DNA of 64,000 nt from positions 62,001 through 126,000 of the forward strand of contig NZ_JARVTG010000001.1 in assembly GCF_029846635.1 (NCBI RefSeq), in the 5' to 3' direction. This DNA is from Pokkaliibacter sp. MBI-7. Its GTDB lineage: Bacteria > Pseudomonadota > Gammaproteobacteria > Pseudomonadales > Balneatricaceae. How positions within the stretch are numbered: the stretch's first letter is position 1; each line of letters opens with the position of its first letter. The notes under the pieces were generated by a model. That model was given only the letters and a program-made list of their open reading frames with translations. It made no database searches and was not told where the DNA came from. Of the stretch, positions 41,262 to 48,508 are shown piece by piece. Position numbers and translations under genes: made by a program.

Positions 41262-41316
41262 CCGCATGGGGATACCTCCCCAGCGGGCGGTATCTCCGTG
41301 CTTATTTTATGGAGAT
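41262..41316 (+). promoter_or_regulatory. 5' leader with switchable SD-sequestering strand (copy 6)
   Basis: CCGC-a-TGGGGA (41262-41272) pairs with TCCCCA-GCGG (41277-41286). ATCTCC (41292-41297) is the exact complement of the SD GGAGAT (41311-41316). GGGGATACC of the hairpin can pair with GGTATCTCC (41289-41297) apart from one wobble. The gene starts at 41321. Confidence 0.65.
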
Positions 41317-41320
41317 CACC

Positions 41321-41749
41321 ATGTCGACACTGACCTCAGAAAACCGCATCACCCGCACCCTTATTCAGCCAGACGATGTTGGCAGTACGCTCTCTCAGTA
41401 TCTGGGAGGCAAGCCTGCCCATGCCATCCTCTTTGTGATTAACACCTTTCGTCAGCTTAATAGCTACGCCGATGCCTACCACGGTGGACAATGGCAGTTC
41501 TTCGCGCTGTCGAATCGAGGTGTCTACATGGCCCCGATAGGAGAGGGTCAACTGACGCTTGAAGTCCCTAGTAATCACTTTACTGGAAGCATGAGCTTTG
41601 ATGCCGCCGGCATCGTCGCCTCGCTGTTTACGCTCAACATGTTGGCATGGAAAACAAATAACGACGACGTTGGTGAGAGTTTCTACAGACTCAGAGACTT
41701 TGCCTGTGCGCATGCCGAAGCAAGCAGCATTCTAAGTGCCATCGACTGA
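41321..41749 (+). CDS. klcA: Antirestriction protein (ArdB/KlcA family)
   Basis: ATG 41321 follows GGAGATCACC; an earlier ATG at 41309 overlaps the ribosome site. 142 residues with the family signature: YHGGQWQFFALSNRGVYMAP, then SNHFTGSMSFDAAGIVASLF and AHAEASSILSAID. ArdB/KlcA proteins protect incoming plasmids and ICEs from type I restriction by an indirect mechanism. The start of the element module with a methylase-like gene downstream fits host entry. Confidence 0.85.
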   Translation: MSTLTSENRITRTLIQPDDVGSTLSQYLGGKPAHAILFVINTFRQLNSYADAYHGGQWQFFALSNRGVYMAPIGEGQLTLEVPSNHFTGSMSFDAAGIVASLFTLNMLAWKTNNDDVGESFYRLRDFACAHAEASSILSAID

Positions 41750-41784
41750 CCTCTCTCAACTTCACTGGAATCCTCTTCTCACTC

Positions 41785-41810
41785 AGGCCCTTCGGGGCCT
41801 TTTTCTTTTT
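41785..41810 (+). terminator. Rho-independent terminator
   Basis: AGGCCC, loop TTCG, GGGCCT, then TTTTCTTTTT. It lies between the antirestriction gene and the methylase-like gene, so the latter is at least partly transcribed from its own promoter or by read-through. Confidence 0.8.
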
Positions 41811-41831
41811 CCTCACCACAGAGACTCAATC

Positions 41832-42779
41832 ATGACCCCATCCGAAAAAGTGACGGCGACAGTCCAGTCGGCGAGTACCCGTGAGTTCATCTCCCTCTTC
41901 AACCAGACTGCGCGCTACCATCACCGCTATAAAGTGTTTTCTGACTTCGTAACGGTGTCAGGTATTGCACTACACAACGCTGCGGCGTTCGATCAGGCGC
42001 TGGAGCAGCAATACCTCGACATCGTAAAGCAGTATGAGAAAGACGATGTGATGCGCTTCACCCAACTGTTCGCTGTACTCACCATGGAACTGGAGAGCCA
42101 TCCCCGTGACGTCCTGGGAGAGCTTTATATGAGCCTGGACATCTCATCAGGTCACCTGGGGCAGTTTTTCACCCCGTTTTCGATGTCGAGAATGATGGCC
42201 AGACTCCAGCTAGGTAATAACGATCCCTATGCCGAGAATCCGCATGGATTTGTCTCTGTCAGCGATCCCGCCTGCGGTGCCGGAGGTATGATCATTGCCT
42301 TTGCAGAAGCACTTCAGGAGCGTGGACATTCACCACAGCAACAGATGTGGGCACAGTGCATCGACATTGACCCGATTGCTGCATGGATGTGCTACATCCA
42401 GCTGACCCTCCTGCATATTCCAGCAGAGGTTATCATCGGCAACACGTTGTCGATGGCATTCAGTCGGCGCATGTACACCCTCGCCCACTACCTCGGCGAT
42501 TGGAGCACCAAACTACGGCGTAGAACTCAGGCAGAGGCCATGCGGAAACTGCTACAACACGGAGCAGATCAGGATCAGAAGGTGGGTCACATCATCACTG
42601 AACCAGCCACATCGCCAGCCTCGTCAGTCGGTGAGGTCAATGCAGCCGATGAGGTCATTACGGAAACGGAAGCAGTACGCTATACAGACCGTATCGCACC
42701 TCTGACCCAGCTTTCTCTGATTGAAAGTCCACGGGCAACCTATACCGTCACTACCAAGCCAACACCTGTCGCAGCATAA
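41832..42779 (+). CDS. N6-DNA-methylase-like protein without visible NPPY motif
   Basis: ATG 41832; CAGAGACTC is a weak ribosome site. 315 residues. HsdM/N6-Mtase landmarks: SGHLGQFFTPFSMSRMMARL, the AdoMet-binding motif I SDPACGAGGMIIAFAEAL, the acidic motif II-like CIDIDPIAAWMCYIQLTLL. Where the catalytic (N/D)PP(Y/F) should follow, the protein reads EVIIGNTLSMAFSRRMYTLA. The last 80 residues are disordered. It may bind AdoMet or DNA without methylating, as proposed for similar plasmid-borne proteins. Next to an antirestriction gene. Confidence 0.75.
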   Translation: MTPSEKVTATVQSASTREFISLFNQTARYHHRYKVFSDFVTVSGIALHNAAAFDQALEQQYLDIVKQYEKDDVMRFTQLFAVLTMELESHPRDVLGELYMSLDISSGHLGQFFTPFSMSRMMARLQLGNNDPYAENPHGFVSVSDPACGAGGMIIAFAEALQERGHSPQQQMWAQCIDIDPIAAWMCYIQLTLLHIPAEVIIGNTLSMAFSRRMYTLAHYLGDWSTKLRRRTQAEAMRKLLQHGADQDQKVGHIITEPATSPASSVGEVNAADEVITETEAVRYTDRIAPLTQLSLIESPRATYTVTTKPTPVAA

Positions 42780-42791
42780 GGACATGCACTC

Positions 42792-43124
42792 ATGAACACT
42801 GACGCAGAGAACTCTCTGAGCCAATTGATTGAGCAACTGGCTACCCAGGCAGTACAGAACATGGGAGACATCTTCTATGACCCTCATCCTGCCTACGGCG
42901 AAGGCACGGATCCAGCGGGCACTGCAAAGGCATCTATCCTGGATGCATTGCAGAAACTAGCCACTCATCTCAACCCGGATAAACCCGGTTGGGTCGTGGT
43001 TCGCTTCTCTCCCGATGAGATCCAGGGAGTAGATGCAGATCGTCTGCAGCAACGGCTAGTCGCCGATGGCTACGAGCACATACAGGATCTGCAGAATCAT
43101 CAAGTTTGGAACGTGGAGCACTGA
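42792..43124 (+). CDS. Hypothetical protein (110 aa)
   Basis: ATG 42792 lies 12 nt after the methylase-like stop, preceded by TAAGGACATGCAC. 110 residues, acidic, no membrane segment: LSQLIEQLATQAVQNMGDIF, TAKASILDALQKLATHLNPD, GWVVVRFSPDEIQGVDADRL. Likely co-transcribed with the methylase-like gene. Unknown family. Confidence 0.65.
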   Translation: MNTDAENSLSQLIEQLATQAVQNMGDIFYDPHPAYGEGTDPAGTAKASILDALQKLATHLNPDKPGWVVVRFSPDEIQGVDADRLQQRLVADGYEHIQDLQNHQVWNVEH

Positions 43125-43170
43125 TACACCGGCAGACTAAACCTGCCAGTTTCACTTCAACCTAATGCAG

Positions 43171-43190
43171 TAAGGCCCCAGTGGGGCCTT
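43171..43190. terminator. GC-rich hairpin between convergent genes
   Basis: TAAGGCCCC-ag-TGGGGCCTTA is a near-perfect palindrome placed between the plus-strand gene ending at 43124 and the minus-strand gene ending at 43222. It has no long T run, so efficiency as a terminator is uncertain. Confidence 0.55.
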
Positions 43191-43221
43191 ACTCATCTAA
43201 GACAAACACAAACCAGCAGAA

Positions 43222-43617
43222 TCAGTCAAAGGAGCACGGTAACTGACAGGACTTCTCAGAAATCACCTTACCCTCCTGATCAATCTGGATATGGGTACGG
43301 AAAGCAGTGCCTGGAGGGTAGTAGCGCTGGCCACTCCAGTTATTATTTTCAGTGGAAGTAGGATAGCGATTCACAAACAGCACAATCTCGTTTTCTGAAG
43401 CATCTCCAGGATAGATACGAGCGGTTTGGCTTTCTCCAGGCTGAATATTCGCAAGTGTTGCTTTATCAACCCCTGACAGAATTTCTGCCGTGGACAACGG
43501 TGCTGTTCCATCTGGAGCAATAAACTCGATCTCTACAAAACATACTGGCCCTGATGGCAAGTAGTACCACCAGAGTGCGATCAGCAGAGTAGCTAGCACG
43601 CCTAACCTATGTTTCAT
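43222..43617 (-). CDS. Small exported protein, possible immunity partner of toxin_44-like protein
   Basis: 131 residues. N-terminal hydrophobic segment (LGVLATLLIALWWYYL) as signal or anchor, then a soluble beta-rich domain (CFVEIEFIAPDGTAPLSTAE, GESQTARIYPGDASENEIVL, SEKSCQLPCSFD). The start overlaps the stop of the toxin C-terminal fragment by 4 nt, so the genes are coupled. A periplasmic immunity role is inferred only from position. Confidence 0.6.
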   Translation of the reverse strand: MKHRLGVLATLLIALWWYYLPSGPVCFVEIEFIAPDGTAPLSTAEILSGVDKATLANIQPGESQTARIYPGDASENEIVLFVNRYPTSTENNNWSGQRYYPPGTAFRTHIQIDQEGKVISEKSCQLPCSFD

Positions 43618-43970
43618 GTCCGGTACTTCACTGAGCTATTGATGAGGCTGGTGACTATCGTAGCAGCCGATGGGCCGCCCGGGCTCTTTCGATAAAGATC
43701 GATACCTAACTGAATTGAGGTGCGGTCTCTGGGATCATCGAAGTCTCTTAACCTCCCTGTATCAGGGCCTTTCCGACCTGGCATGTTCAGCCTAAATAAG
43801 TCACTTCCAATCTGCTCCAGGCCGGCCCCATCAAGTAATTGAGAGGATGTAAATCCTGCTGCGGCACCAAGAAAACCATAGTGAATGTTGGACCATATGT
43901 CATAAAAGTAGCGACGATCTCTCCACGCATGGTACTGAGGATCCCTCGGATGGAAACAACGGCGAATCAC
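43614..43970 (-). CDS. Polymorphic toxin type 44-like, C-terminal part (split gene)
   Basis: 118 codons open from GTG 43970. Contains YFYDIWSNIHYGFLGAAAGF, SSQLLDGAGLEQIGSDLF, DFDDPRDRTSIQLGIDLYRK, the typical end of the Bacterial toxin 44 domain. It overlaps the upstream fragment, which ends SWDHKR just where this one begins IRRCFHPRD; in intact family members these run together. So this is the 3' half of a frameshifted gene rather than an independent one. No ribosome site is seen. Confidence 0.65.
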   Translation of the reverse strand: MIRRCFHPRDPQYHAWRDRRYFYDIWSNIHYGFLGAAAGFTSSQLLDGAGLEQIGSDLFRLNMPGRKGPDTGRLRDFDDPRDRTSIQLGIDLYRKSPGGPSAATIVTSLINSSVKYRT

Positions 43971-44302
43971 CGCTTATGATCCCAGCTATTATCCTGAGCC
44001 ACCTTCATGGTCCAGATCATCATAGCCGCCTCCCGGGCCGTCAGCCCTTTGGCCTTGTCTTTGCCCCAATCCAGCAACTCGCCCAGGCCCCACGACTTCA
44101 GCTCGTGCGCATGATTTAGAAAGTAGTCAGCGGTATGGTTCAGGTGCTTCATCGCCCACACATCACGAGAACGCAGGTTAGTGCTGATCTCTCTGGCCAT
44201 GTATTCGGCGATGGGGGTGAGTTCGTCCAGGTAGGGCTGACCGGCGGGATTACTTGTCACTCCCATACAATTAGGTGTGGGGCAAACGCTGGGATTGCTC
44301 AT
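43967..44302 (-). CDS. Polymorphic toxin type 44-like, N-terminal part (split gene)
   Basis: ATG 44302 follows CAAGGAACGTGCT; the frame extends to 44338. 111 residues: SNPSVCPTPNCMGVTSNP, TPIAEYMAREISTNLRSRDV, LTAREAAMMIWTMKVAQDNS and WDHKR at the stop. This is the first half of a toxin_44-type protein. A single-base loss near 43967-43970 would separate it from the second half. The short N-terminus has no signal peptide, so delivery is unclear. Confidence 0.65.
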   Translation of the reverse strand: MSNPSVCPTPNCMGVTSNPAGQPYLDELTPIAEYMAREISTNLRSRDVWAMKHLNHTADYFLNHAHELKSWGLGELLDWGKDKAKGLTAREAAMMIWTMKVAQDNSWDHKR

Positions 44303-44464
44303 AGCACGTTCCTTGTTGAGGTGAAGCGGTACCAGCATCCCTCACTGGTACCCAAGAGTTAATCGTCTGCCTACATGGAGGGAGTCATTAACGGGTTAAC
44401 CGTCGAGAAACTGACTGAATCGAGTTTAGGAAATACTAACCTACTCCTGCGTCCTGCTCCTGAA

Positions 44465-45292
44465 TCAAAACTCGCGTAAATACAGTAACCGATAGGGTCG
44501 GCCCTGCCGGCCGCCACCGGCATCCAGAATCAGCGTTTCCACCACACCGGCGAGTGCACCACTGGCCATCTGTGCCTGGCTGATGATGGTCAGCACGTTC
44601 CCGGGCGCGCTGGCCAGATTGCTGAGCTGGGTGCCCTGCGTACGCTGCAGCGCCGTCGCCACTGCCGGAGCGGCCAGTTTAAGGCGCGGTACCTCCTGCC
44701 CGGTCCAGATAGTCACCAGCGGCTCCAGTTGCAGAAACAACTGAGGGGTCATACTGCGTAACTGGTGCAGTTCTACAATGCTGCGAAAGGACTGATTACG
44801 CGGCACACTCAGGCGGCCACTGGCGAGATAGTCAGACGCTTCGGCGCCATTGGGCCGCGGCTGATCGTCCGCATCACGCCAGTCCAGCAGCTCGGCGGCC
44901 AGCCGTTGCGCCAGACCGCTATCGGCGCCAACCGCTGCGAACAGGGCGGTGAGCAGCTCAGTTCCCGCGACATTGATATCCACCTTGCCAAGGTCACTGT
45001 ACAGCCTTATTTCCAGCGGTTGCTGGTCGATGCTTATCGTATAGGGCTGACCATTGGCCTGCCACGGCCCTGCTCCATCAGCCGCTTGCAGCAAAGTTGC
45101 CACCACCTGTTCCACGCCAGCCTGCGCCAGCAACACGGCCTGGGTATGTTGCAGCTGATAGCTTTGCAGTCGCTGCGAAGTACGGGTCACGCTGAGCATC
45201 GCTGTCACCACGACGGTCAGCAGCGCAGCGATCCAAAGCACCAGAATCAGGGCCACGCCACGTTGTTGAATGCGGATACCAGCGTTGTTCAT
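44465..45292 (-). CDS. gspK: Type II secretion minor pseudopilin GspK
   Basis: 275 residues, the large pseudopilin. N-terminus QQRGVALILVLWIAALLTVV with a prepilin-like cleavage site before the hydrophobic helix. Then GQPYTISIDQQPLEIRLYSD, LGKVDINVAGTELLTALFAA and LLDWRDADDQPRPNGAE, the conserved GspK core. It caps the pseudopilus with GspI and GspJ. Last gene of the gspE-K run; starts next to the gspJ stop. Confidence 0.9.
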   Translation of the reverse strand: MNNAGIRIQQRGVALILVLWIAALLTVVVTAMLSVTRTSQRLQSYQLQHTQAVLLAQAGVEQVVATLLQAADGAGPWQANGQPYTISIDQQPLEIRLYSDLGKVDINVAGTELLTALFAAVGADSGLAQRLAAELLDWRDADDQPRPNGAEASDYLASGRLSVPRNQSFRSIVELHQLRSMTPQLFLQLEPLVTIWTGQEVPRLKLAAPAVATALQRTQGTQLSNLASAPGNVLTIISQAQMASGALAGVVETLILDAGGGRQGRPYRLLYLREF

Positions 45293-45922
45293 CTACCAGT
45301 AACCCGACACATTGCGGCGGATGGGGATAGTCAGGGTAGGCCACAGCGTGCCATCTGCCAGAGTGATGTGAATACGCACGGCCAGCGGCAGACGATTGCT
45401 CCATTGCCAGGAGGACTGCCAGGCAGAAGCTTCGCCGTTTTCGTTCCACCCCAGATACTGCAGCTGCCACTGTCTGATCCCTTCCAGCAGGGTATGTTGC
45501 TCCTGCCAGGAAGGTGAAGGTGTGGCTCCCGGCTCTGCCGGCAGAGTATGCAGACTGATCTGCAAACGTTGCTCCTGCAGGCTCAGTTGCTGCACAAGTG
45601 GCCCCAGGCCGGCAAACTGGTTGGGCATCGCCGCCACAAACAGCACCGAGTCTGGCGCACCGACAAACACCTGCCGATGGCCGTTGTCATCGGTGTGCGC
45701 CGTCTGTGCCAGCGCATTCATCAGTGCCTGACGCAGATAGTTTTGCGCCGTGCGGATGTCATCCTGACGCTGGTTGAGTTGCTCCACCTGCTGCGCCACG
45801 CGCTGCACCCGGCTGATCGCCTGCCACGCCAGCAACAGCAATAGTGCCAGCAGCACCAGGGCAAACAGCAGTTCCAGCAGAGTAAAGCCCCGTTGCTGCC
45901 GGGGCAGACATACGGCGCTCAT
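45293..45922 (-). CDS. gspJ: Type II secretion minor pseudopilin GspJ
   Basis: 209 residues. Prepilin peptidase site QQRG-FTLLELLFALVLLAL near residue 12. The remainder fits GspJ: RTAQNYLRQALMNALAQ, ADGTLWPTLTIPIRR. Pseudopilus tip component with GspI and GspK. Overlaps gspI by 4 nt. GC-rich like the rest of the operon. Confidence 0.88.
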   Translation of the reverse strand: MSAVCLPRQQRGFTLLELLFALVLLALLLLLAWQAISRVQRVAQQVEQLNQRQDDIRTAQNYLRQALMNALAQTAHTDDNGHRQVFVGAPDSVLFVAAMPNQFAGLGPLVQQLSLQEQRLQISLHTLPAEPGATPSPSWQEQHTLLEGIRQWQLQYLGWNENGEASAWQSSWQWSNRLPLAVRIHITLADGTLWPTLTIPIRRNVSGYW

Positions 45923-46302
45923 GTTTGCCCCTCAATCTGTGCCCGCAGGGTGACAAAGCGCTGTTGCTGACCATCACGCTGCAAAATTAACTCGATATGA
46001 AGCAGCTGCACCAGCGCTGAGCTGCCGGGATAGGGCTGGATATGCAGCTGCCAGTGAGTCTTGCCATCGTCCAGCGTACCCTGGCTGTCACCCACCTGCA
46101 GCGGACCACTGAGGCCCAGCCCTTCGAGCAGTGAACGGGCCTGCAATGCCATCTGCCCGACACGCACACTTTTGCCGGTCAGGCGACTGCCATCCCCTAC
46201 CGCTCCCAGCAAGATCGTCATGGTCAATGCCAGAATCGCCAGTGCCGCCACCAGCTCCAGCAGGGTAAAGCCGTGCTGCGCCTGCCGGCATGCGCGCATC
46301 AT
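45919..46302 (-). CDS. gspI: Type II secretion minor pseudopilin GspI
   Basis: 127 residues. Prepilin site QHG-FTLLELVAALAILALT, then GKSVRVGQMALQARSLLEGL and WQLHIQPYPGSSALVQLLHI. Size and gene position identify GspI, which starts pseudopilus tip assembly. Overlaps both neighbours by 4 nt. Confidence 0.87.
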   Translation of the reverse strand: MMRACRQAQHGFTLLELVAALAILALTMTILLGAVGDGSRLTGKSVRVGQMALQARSLLEGLGLSGPLQVGDSQGTLDDGKTHWQLHIQPYPGSSALVQLLHIELILQRDGQQQRFVTLRAQIEGQT

Positions 46303-46754
46303 GGTTGTTGTTCCTGCTGCTGGCGTATCTGCCCGCTCAACCAGTCAATATCCAGCCGCCAGCGTTGCCCGCCTCTGACCAGCCGGATATAGCCACCGCT
46401 GGCACTGCCGTCAGGGTAGAAGGTATAGACGCCCTGCTGCCGTGGCGACTGGGCAGCACTGTGCAGTTCGATCATCAGCCCGGCAGAAAGACGATGACTA
46501 CCTTGCCCCGGCGCTGACCATTGCCGGGTCTCAGGGTCTACGGTCAGGGTCAGCGGCTGCCCCTGACTGATGGCCTGGCTGCGCACACTGCGCAACCCTG
46601 CCAGCAACGCCGCCACATCCTGCCGGGCCTGTGGCTGCAGGCCCCGGCTGATATTGACCGATACCGCCACCAGAGCGATGCCCAGCAATACCAGCACCAG
46701 CAGCAGTTCCAGCAGGGTAAATCCCCCTTGCCGTTGCCCTGCACAACAACGCAT
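46299..46754 (-). CDS. gspH: Type II secretion minor pseudopilin GspH
   Basis: 151 residues. Prepilin site QGG-FTLLELLLVLVLLGIAL, then DVAALLAGLRSVRSQAISQG, QPLTLTVDPETRQW and a beta-rich end (GVYTFYPDGSASGGYIRLV). GspH links the tip to the major pseudopilus. Between gspG and gspI with a 4-nt overlap to gspI. Confidence 0.88.
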   Translation of the reverse strand: MRCCAGQRQGGFTLLELLLVLVLLGIALVAVSVNISRGLQPQARQDVAALLAGLRSVRSQAISQGQPLTLTVDPETRQWSAPGQGSHRLSAGLMIELHSAAQSPRQQGVYTFYPDGSASGGYIRLVRGGQRWRLDIDWLSGQIRQQQEQQP

Positions 46755-46763
46755 GGGCGACGG

Positions 46764-47231
46764 TTACTCCCAGTTGCCGATATCGGCATTGTAGCCGTCG
46801 CCACCGGCCTGGCCGTCCTGACCAAGGAAGATCAGGTCGAAGGCACCGTGCTGCCCCGGCACCTTGTAGCCAAACTCATGGCCGAAGGGATCTTTCAGAT
46901 CCGATGCTTTGGCATAGGGGCCCACCCAGGTATTTACCCCGGCCGGTTTTTCCAGCAGAAAGCTGAGCTGTCTGGGCGGTGCGCCGTTGTCCAGCGCGTA
47001 GCTTTCGATCTTCATGCTGAGGCTGGCCAGCTGGGCCTTACCGGCGTTGTATTTGCCCTTATCGACATTGCCGCCGATATTACGCACGACGATGGTGGCC
47101 ACGATGCCCAGCAGTACAATCACCGCCAGCATCTCCAGCAGAGTAAAGCCCTGCTGTCGCCGGGCAGCCGGGCCTCGACGGTGCATGACGGGGGCAGAAG
47201 AGGTCACAGCGGTTGGTCTGGCACTATTCAT
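46764..47231 (-). CDS. gspG: Type II secretion major pseudopilin GspG
   Basis: AAAGGACATTTC precedes ATG 47231; an earlier in-frame start at 47249 lies before it. 155 residues. Long positively charged leader (about 27 residues) before RQQG-FTLLEMLAVIVLLGIV. Then KGKYNAGKAQLASLSMKIES, YALDNGAPPRQLSFLLEKPA and DPFGHEFGYKVPGQHGAFDL, the major pseudopilin calcium-loop region. The leader is longer than in most GspG proteins. Confidence 0.9.
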   Translation of the reverse strand: MNSARPTAVTSSAPVMHRRGPAARRQQGFTLLEMLAVIVLLGIVATIVVRNIGGNVDKGKYNAGKAQLASLSMKIESYALDNGAPPRQLSFLLEKPAGVNTWVGPYAKASDLKDPFGHEFGYKVPGQHGAFDLIFLGQDGQAGGDGYNADIGNWE

Positions 47232-47300
47232 GAAATGTCCTTTACACATGACAGCGGATGATAGGTTCGGTAATACAGTCAGTGATTCGCCAGTACAGGG

Positions 47301-48506
47301 TTACAAACCACTGGTCAGATTCATCAGTGGCAGCATGATCGACAGCATGATCAGCGCCACCAGCAGGGTCATCACGATGGTCAGGCACGGCGTCAGCGCG
47401 GCCATAAAGCGGTCAATGCTGTGTTTGACTTCGGTATCGAACAGCACCGCCACCTTCAGCAGCATGGCATCCAGCTGCCCGGCCTCCTCGCCGACCTGCA
47501 TCATCTGTACCGCCAGTACAGGCAGCAGTTGTGCTTCCGCCAGCGCAGACGACAGCAGCGCGCCGTTCTTGACCCGCTCGGTGGCGTCGCTCATGGCTTG
47601 CTGCAACGCCAGATTGCCCGTCACTTCGCGGCTCAGTTGCAGCGCCTTGACCAGCGGCACCCCGCTCTGCAACAGGGTGCCCAGAGTGCGCGCCAGCCGT
47701 GCCGTATGCAAGCGCTGCAGGAAAGGCCCTATCCCGCGCTGGCGCAGCCAGTACGCCTGCCACGCCAGCCGGGTCGCTGGCTGGCGATAGCGCAGCGCCA
47801 GCCACCATAGCCCTATCGTCAGGGTCATCAGCATGATCAGGCCGTATTGGCTCAAGCCACTGCCCAACAGCAGGATAGCCTGTGTTATGGCCGGGACCGG
47901 CACCCCCAGATCGGCAAAGATCGGCACAAACTGCGGCACCACATAACTCAGCAGCAACACCAGCGAACCCAGCACCCCGACCAGCAGAAAGCAGGGATAG
48001 ATCAGCGCGTTGATCACCTCGGCTTTCAACCCGGCCGCCCGCTGCAGATAGCCGTGCAGCTGCAGCAGACAGCCATCCAGCTGGCCACCGGCTTCACCGG
48101 CCTGCACCAGACTGATATACAGCGCCGGGAAGATGCCGTGCTCTTCCCGCAACGCGGCCGACAGCGCCATCCCGCCCTTAACCCGCTCGCGCAGCCGTTC
48201 AATTAGCCGCTGCAGTGGCTCACGCTGGGCCTGAGAGGCCAGCAGAGTCAGTGCCTTGTCGAGGGTTTGCCCGGCTGCCAGCAAGGTTGCCAGCTGCTCG
48301 GTCCAGCGCAGCAACTCGGTGGTGGTCATGGCAGGTTTCTGCCCCAGCTGGCGCCAGGCTCCCCAGCCCGCCCGGTCGCTGACCTCCAGCACCATCAGCT
48401 CCCGCTCCTGCAGGTACGTGATGACTTCCTGCGCGGATTGGGCCTGCATCTGTCCCTGCTGCTGCTCGCCGTTCAGGGCCACGGCGCGGTAACGGTACAG
48501 CGCCAT
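47301..48506 (-). CDS. gspF: Type II secretion inner-membrane platform protein GspF
   Basis: 401 residues with two T2SSF domains and three membrane segments (LIYPCFLLVGVLGSLVLLLS, SQYGLIMLMTLTIGLWWLAL, MTLLVALIMLSIMLPLM). Family blocks: LPSALREEHGIFP-like GMALSAALREEHGIFPALYI, SLVQAGEAGGQLDGCL, and again MMQVGEEAGQLDAMLLKVA. It couples the GspE ATPase to pseudopilus assembly. 2 nt from the gspE stop. Confidence 0.92.
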   Translation of the reverse strand: MALYRYRAVALNGEQQQGQMQAQSAQEVITYLQERELMVLEVSDRAGWGAWRQLGQKPAMTTTELLRWTEQLATLLAAGQTLDKALTLLASQAQREPLQRLIERLRERVKGGMALSAALREEHGIFPALYISLVQAGEAGGQLDGCLLQLHGYLQRAAGLKAEVINALIYPCFLLVGVLGSLVLLLSYVVPQFVPIFADLGVPVPAITQAILLLGSGLSQYGLIMLMTLTIGLWWLALRYRQPATRLAWQAYWLRQRGIGPFLQRLHTARLARTLGTLLQSGVPLVKALQLSREVTGNLALQQAMSDATERVKNGALLSSALAEAQLLPVLAVQMMQVGEEAGQLDAMLLKVAVLFDTEVKHSIDRFMAALTPCLTIVMTLLVALIMLSIMLPLMNLTSGL

Positions 48507-48508
48507 GT

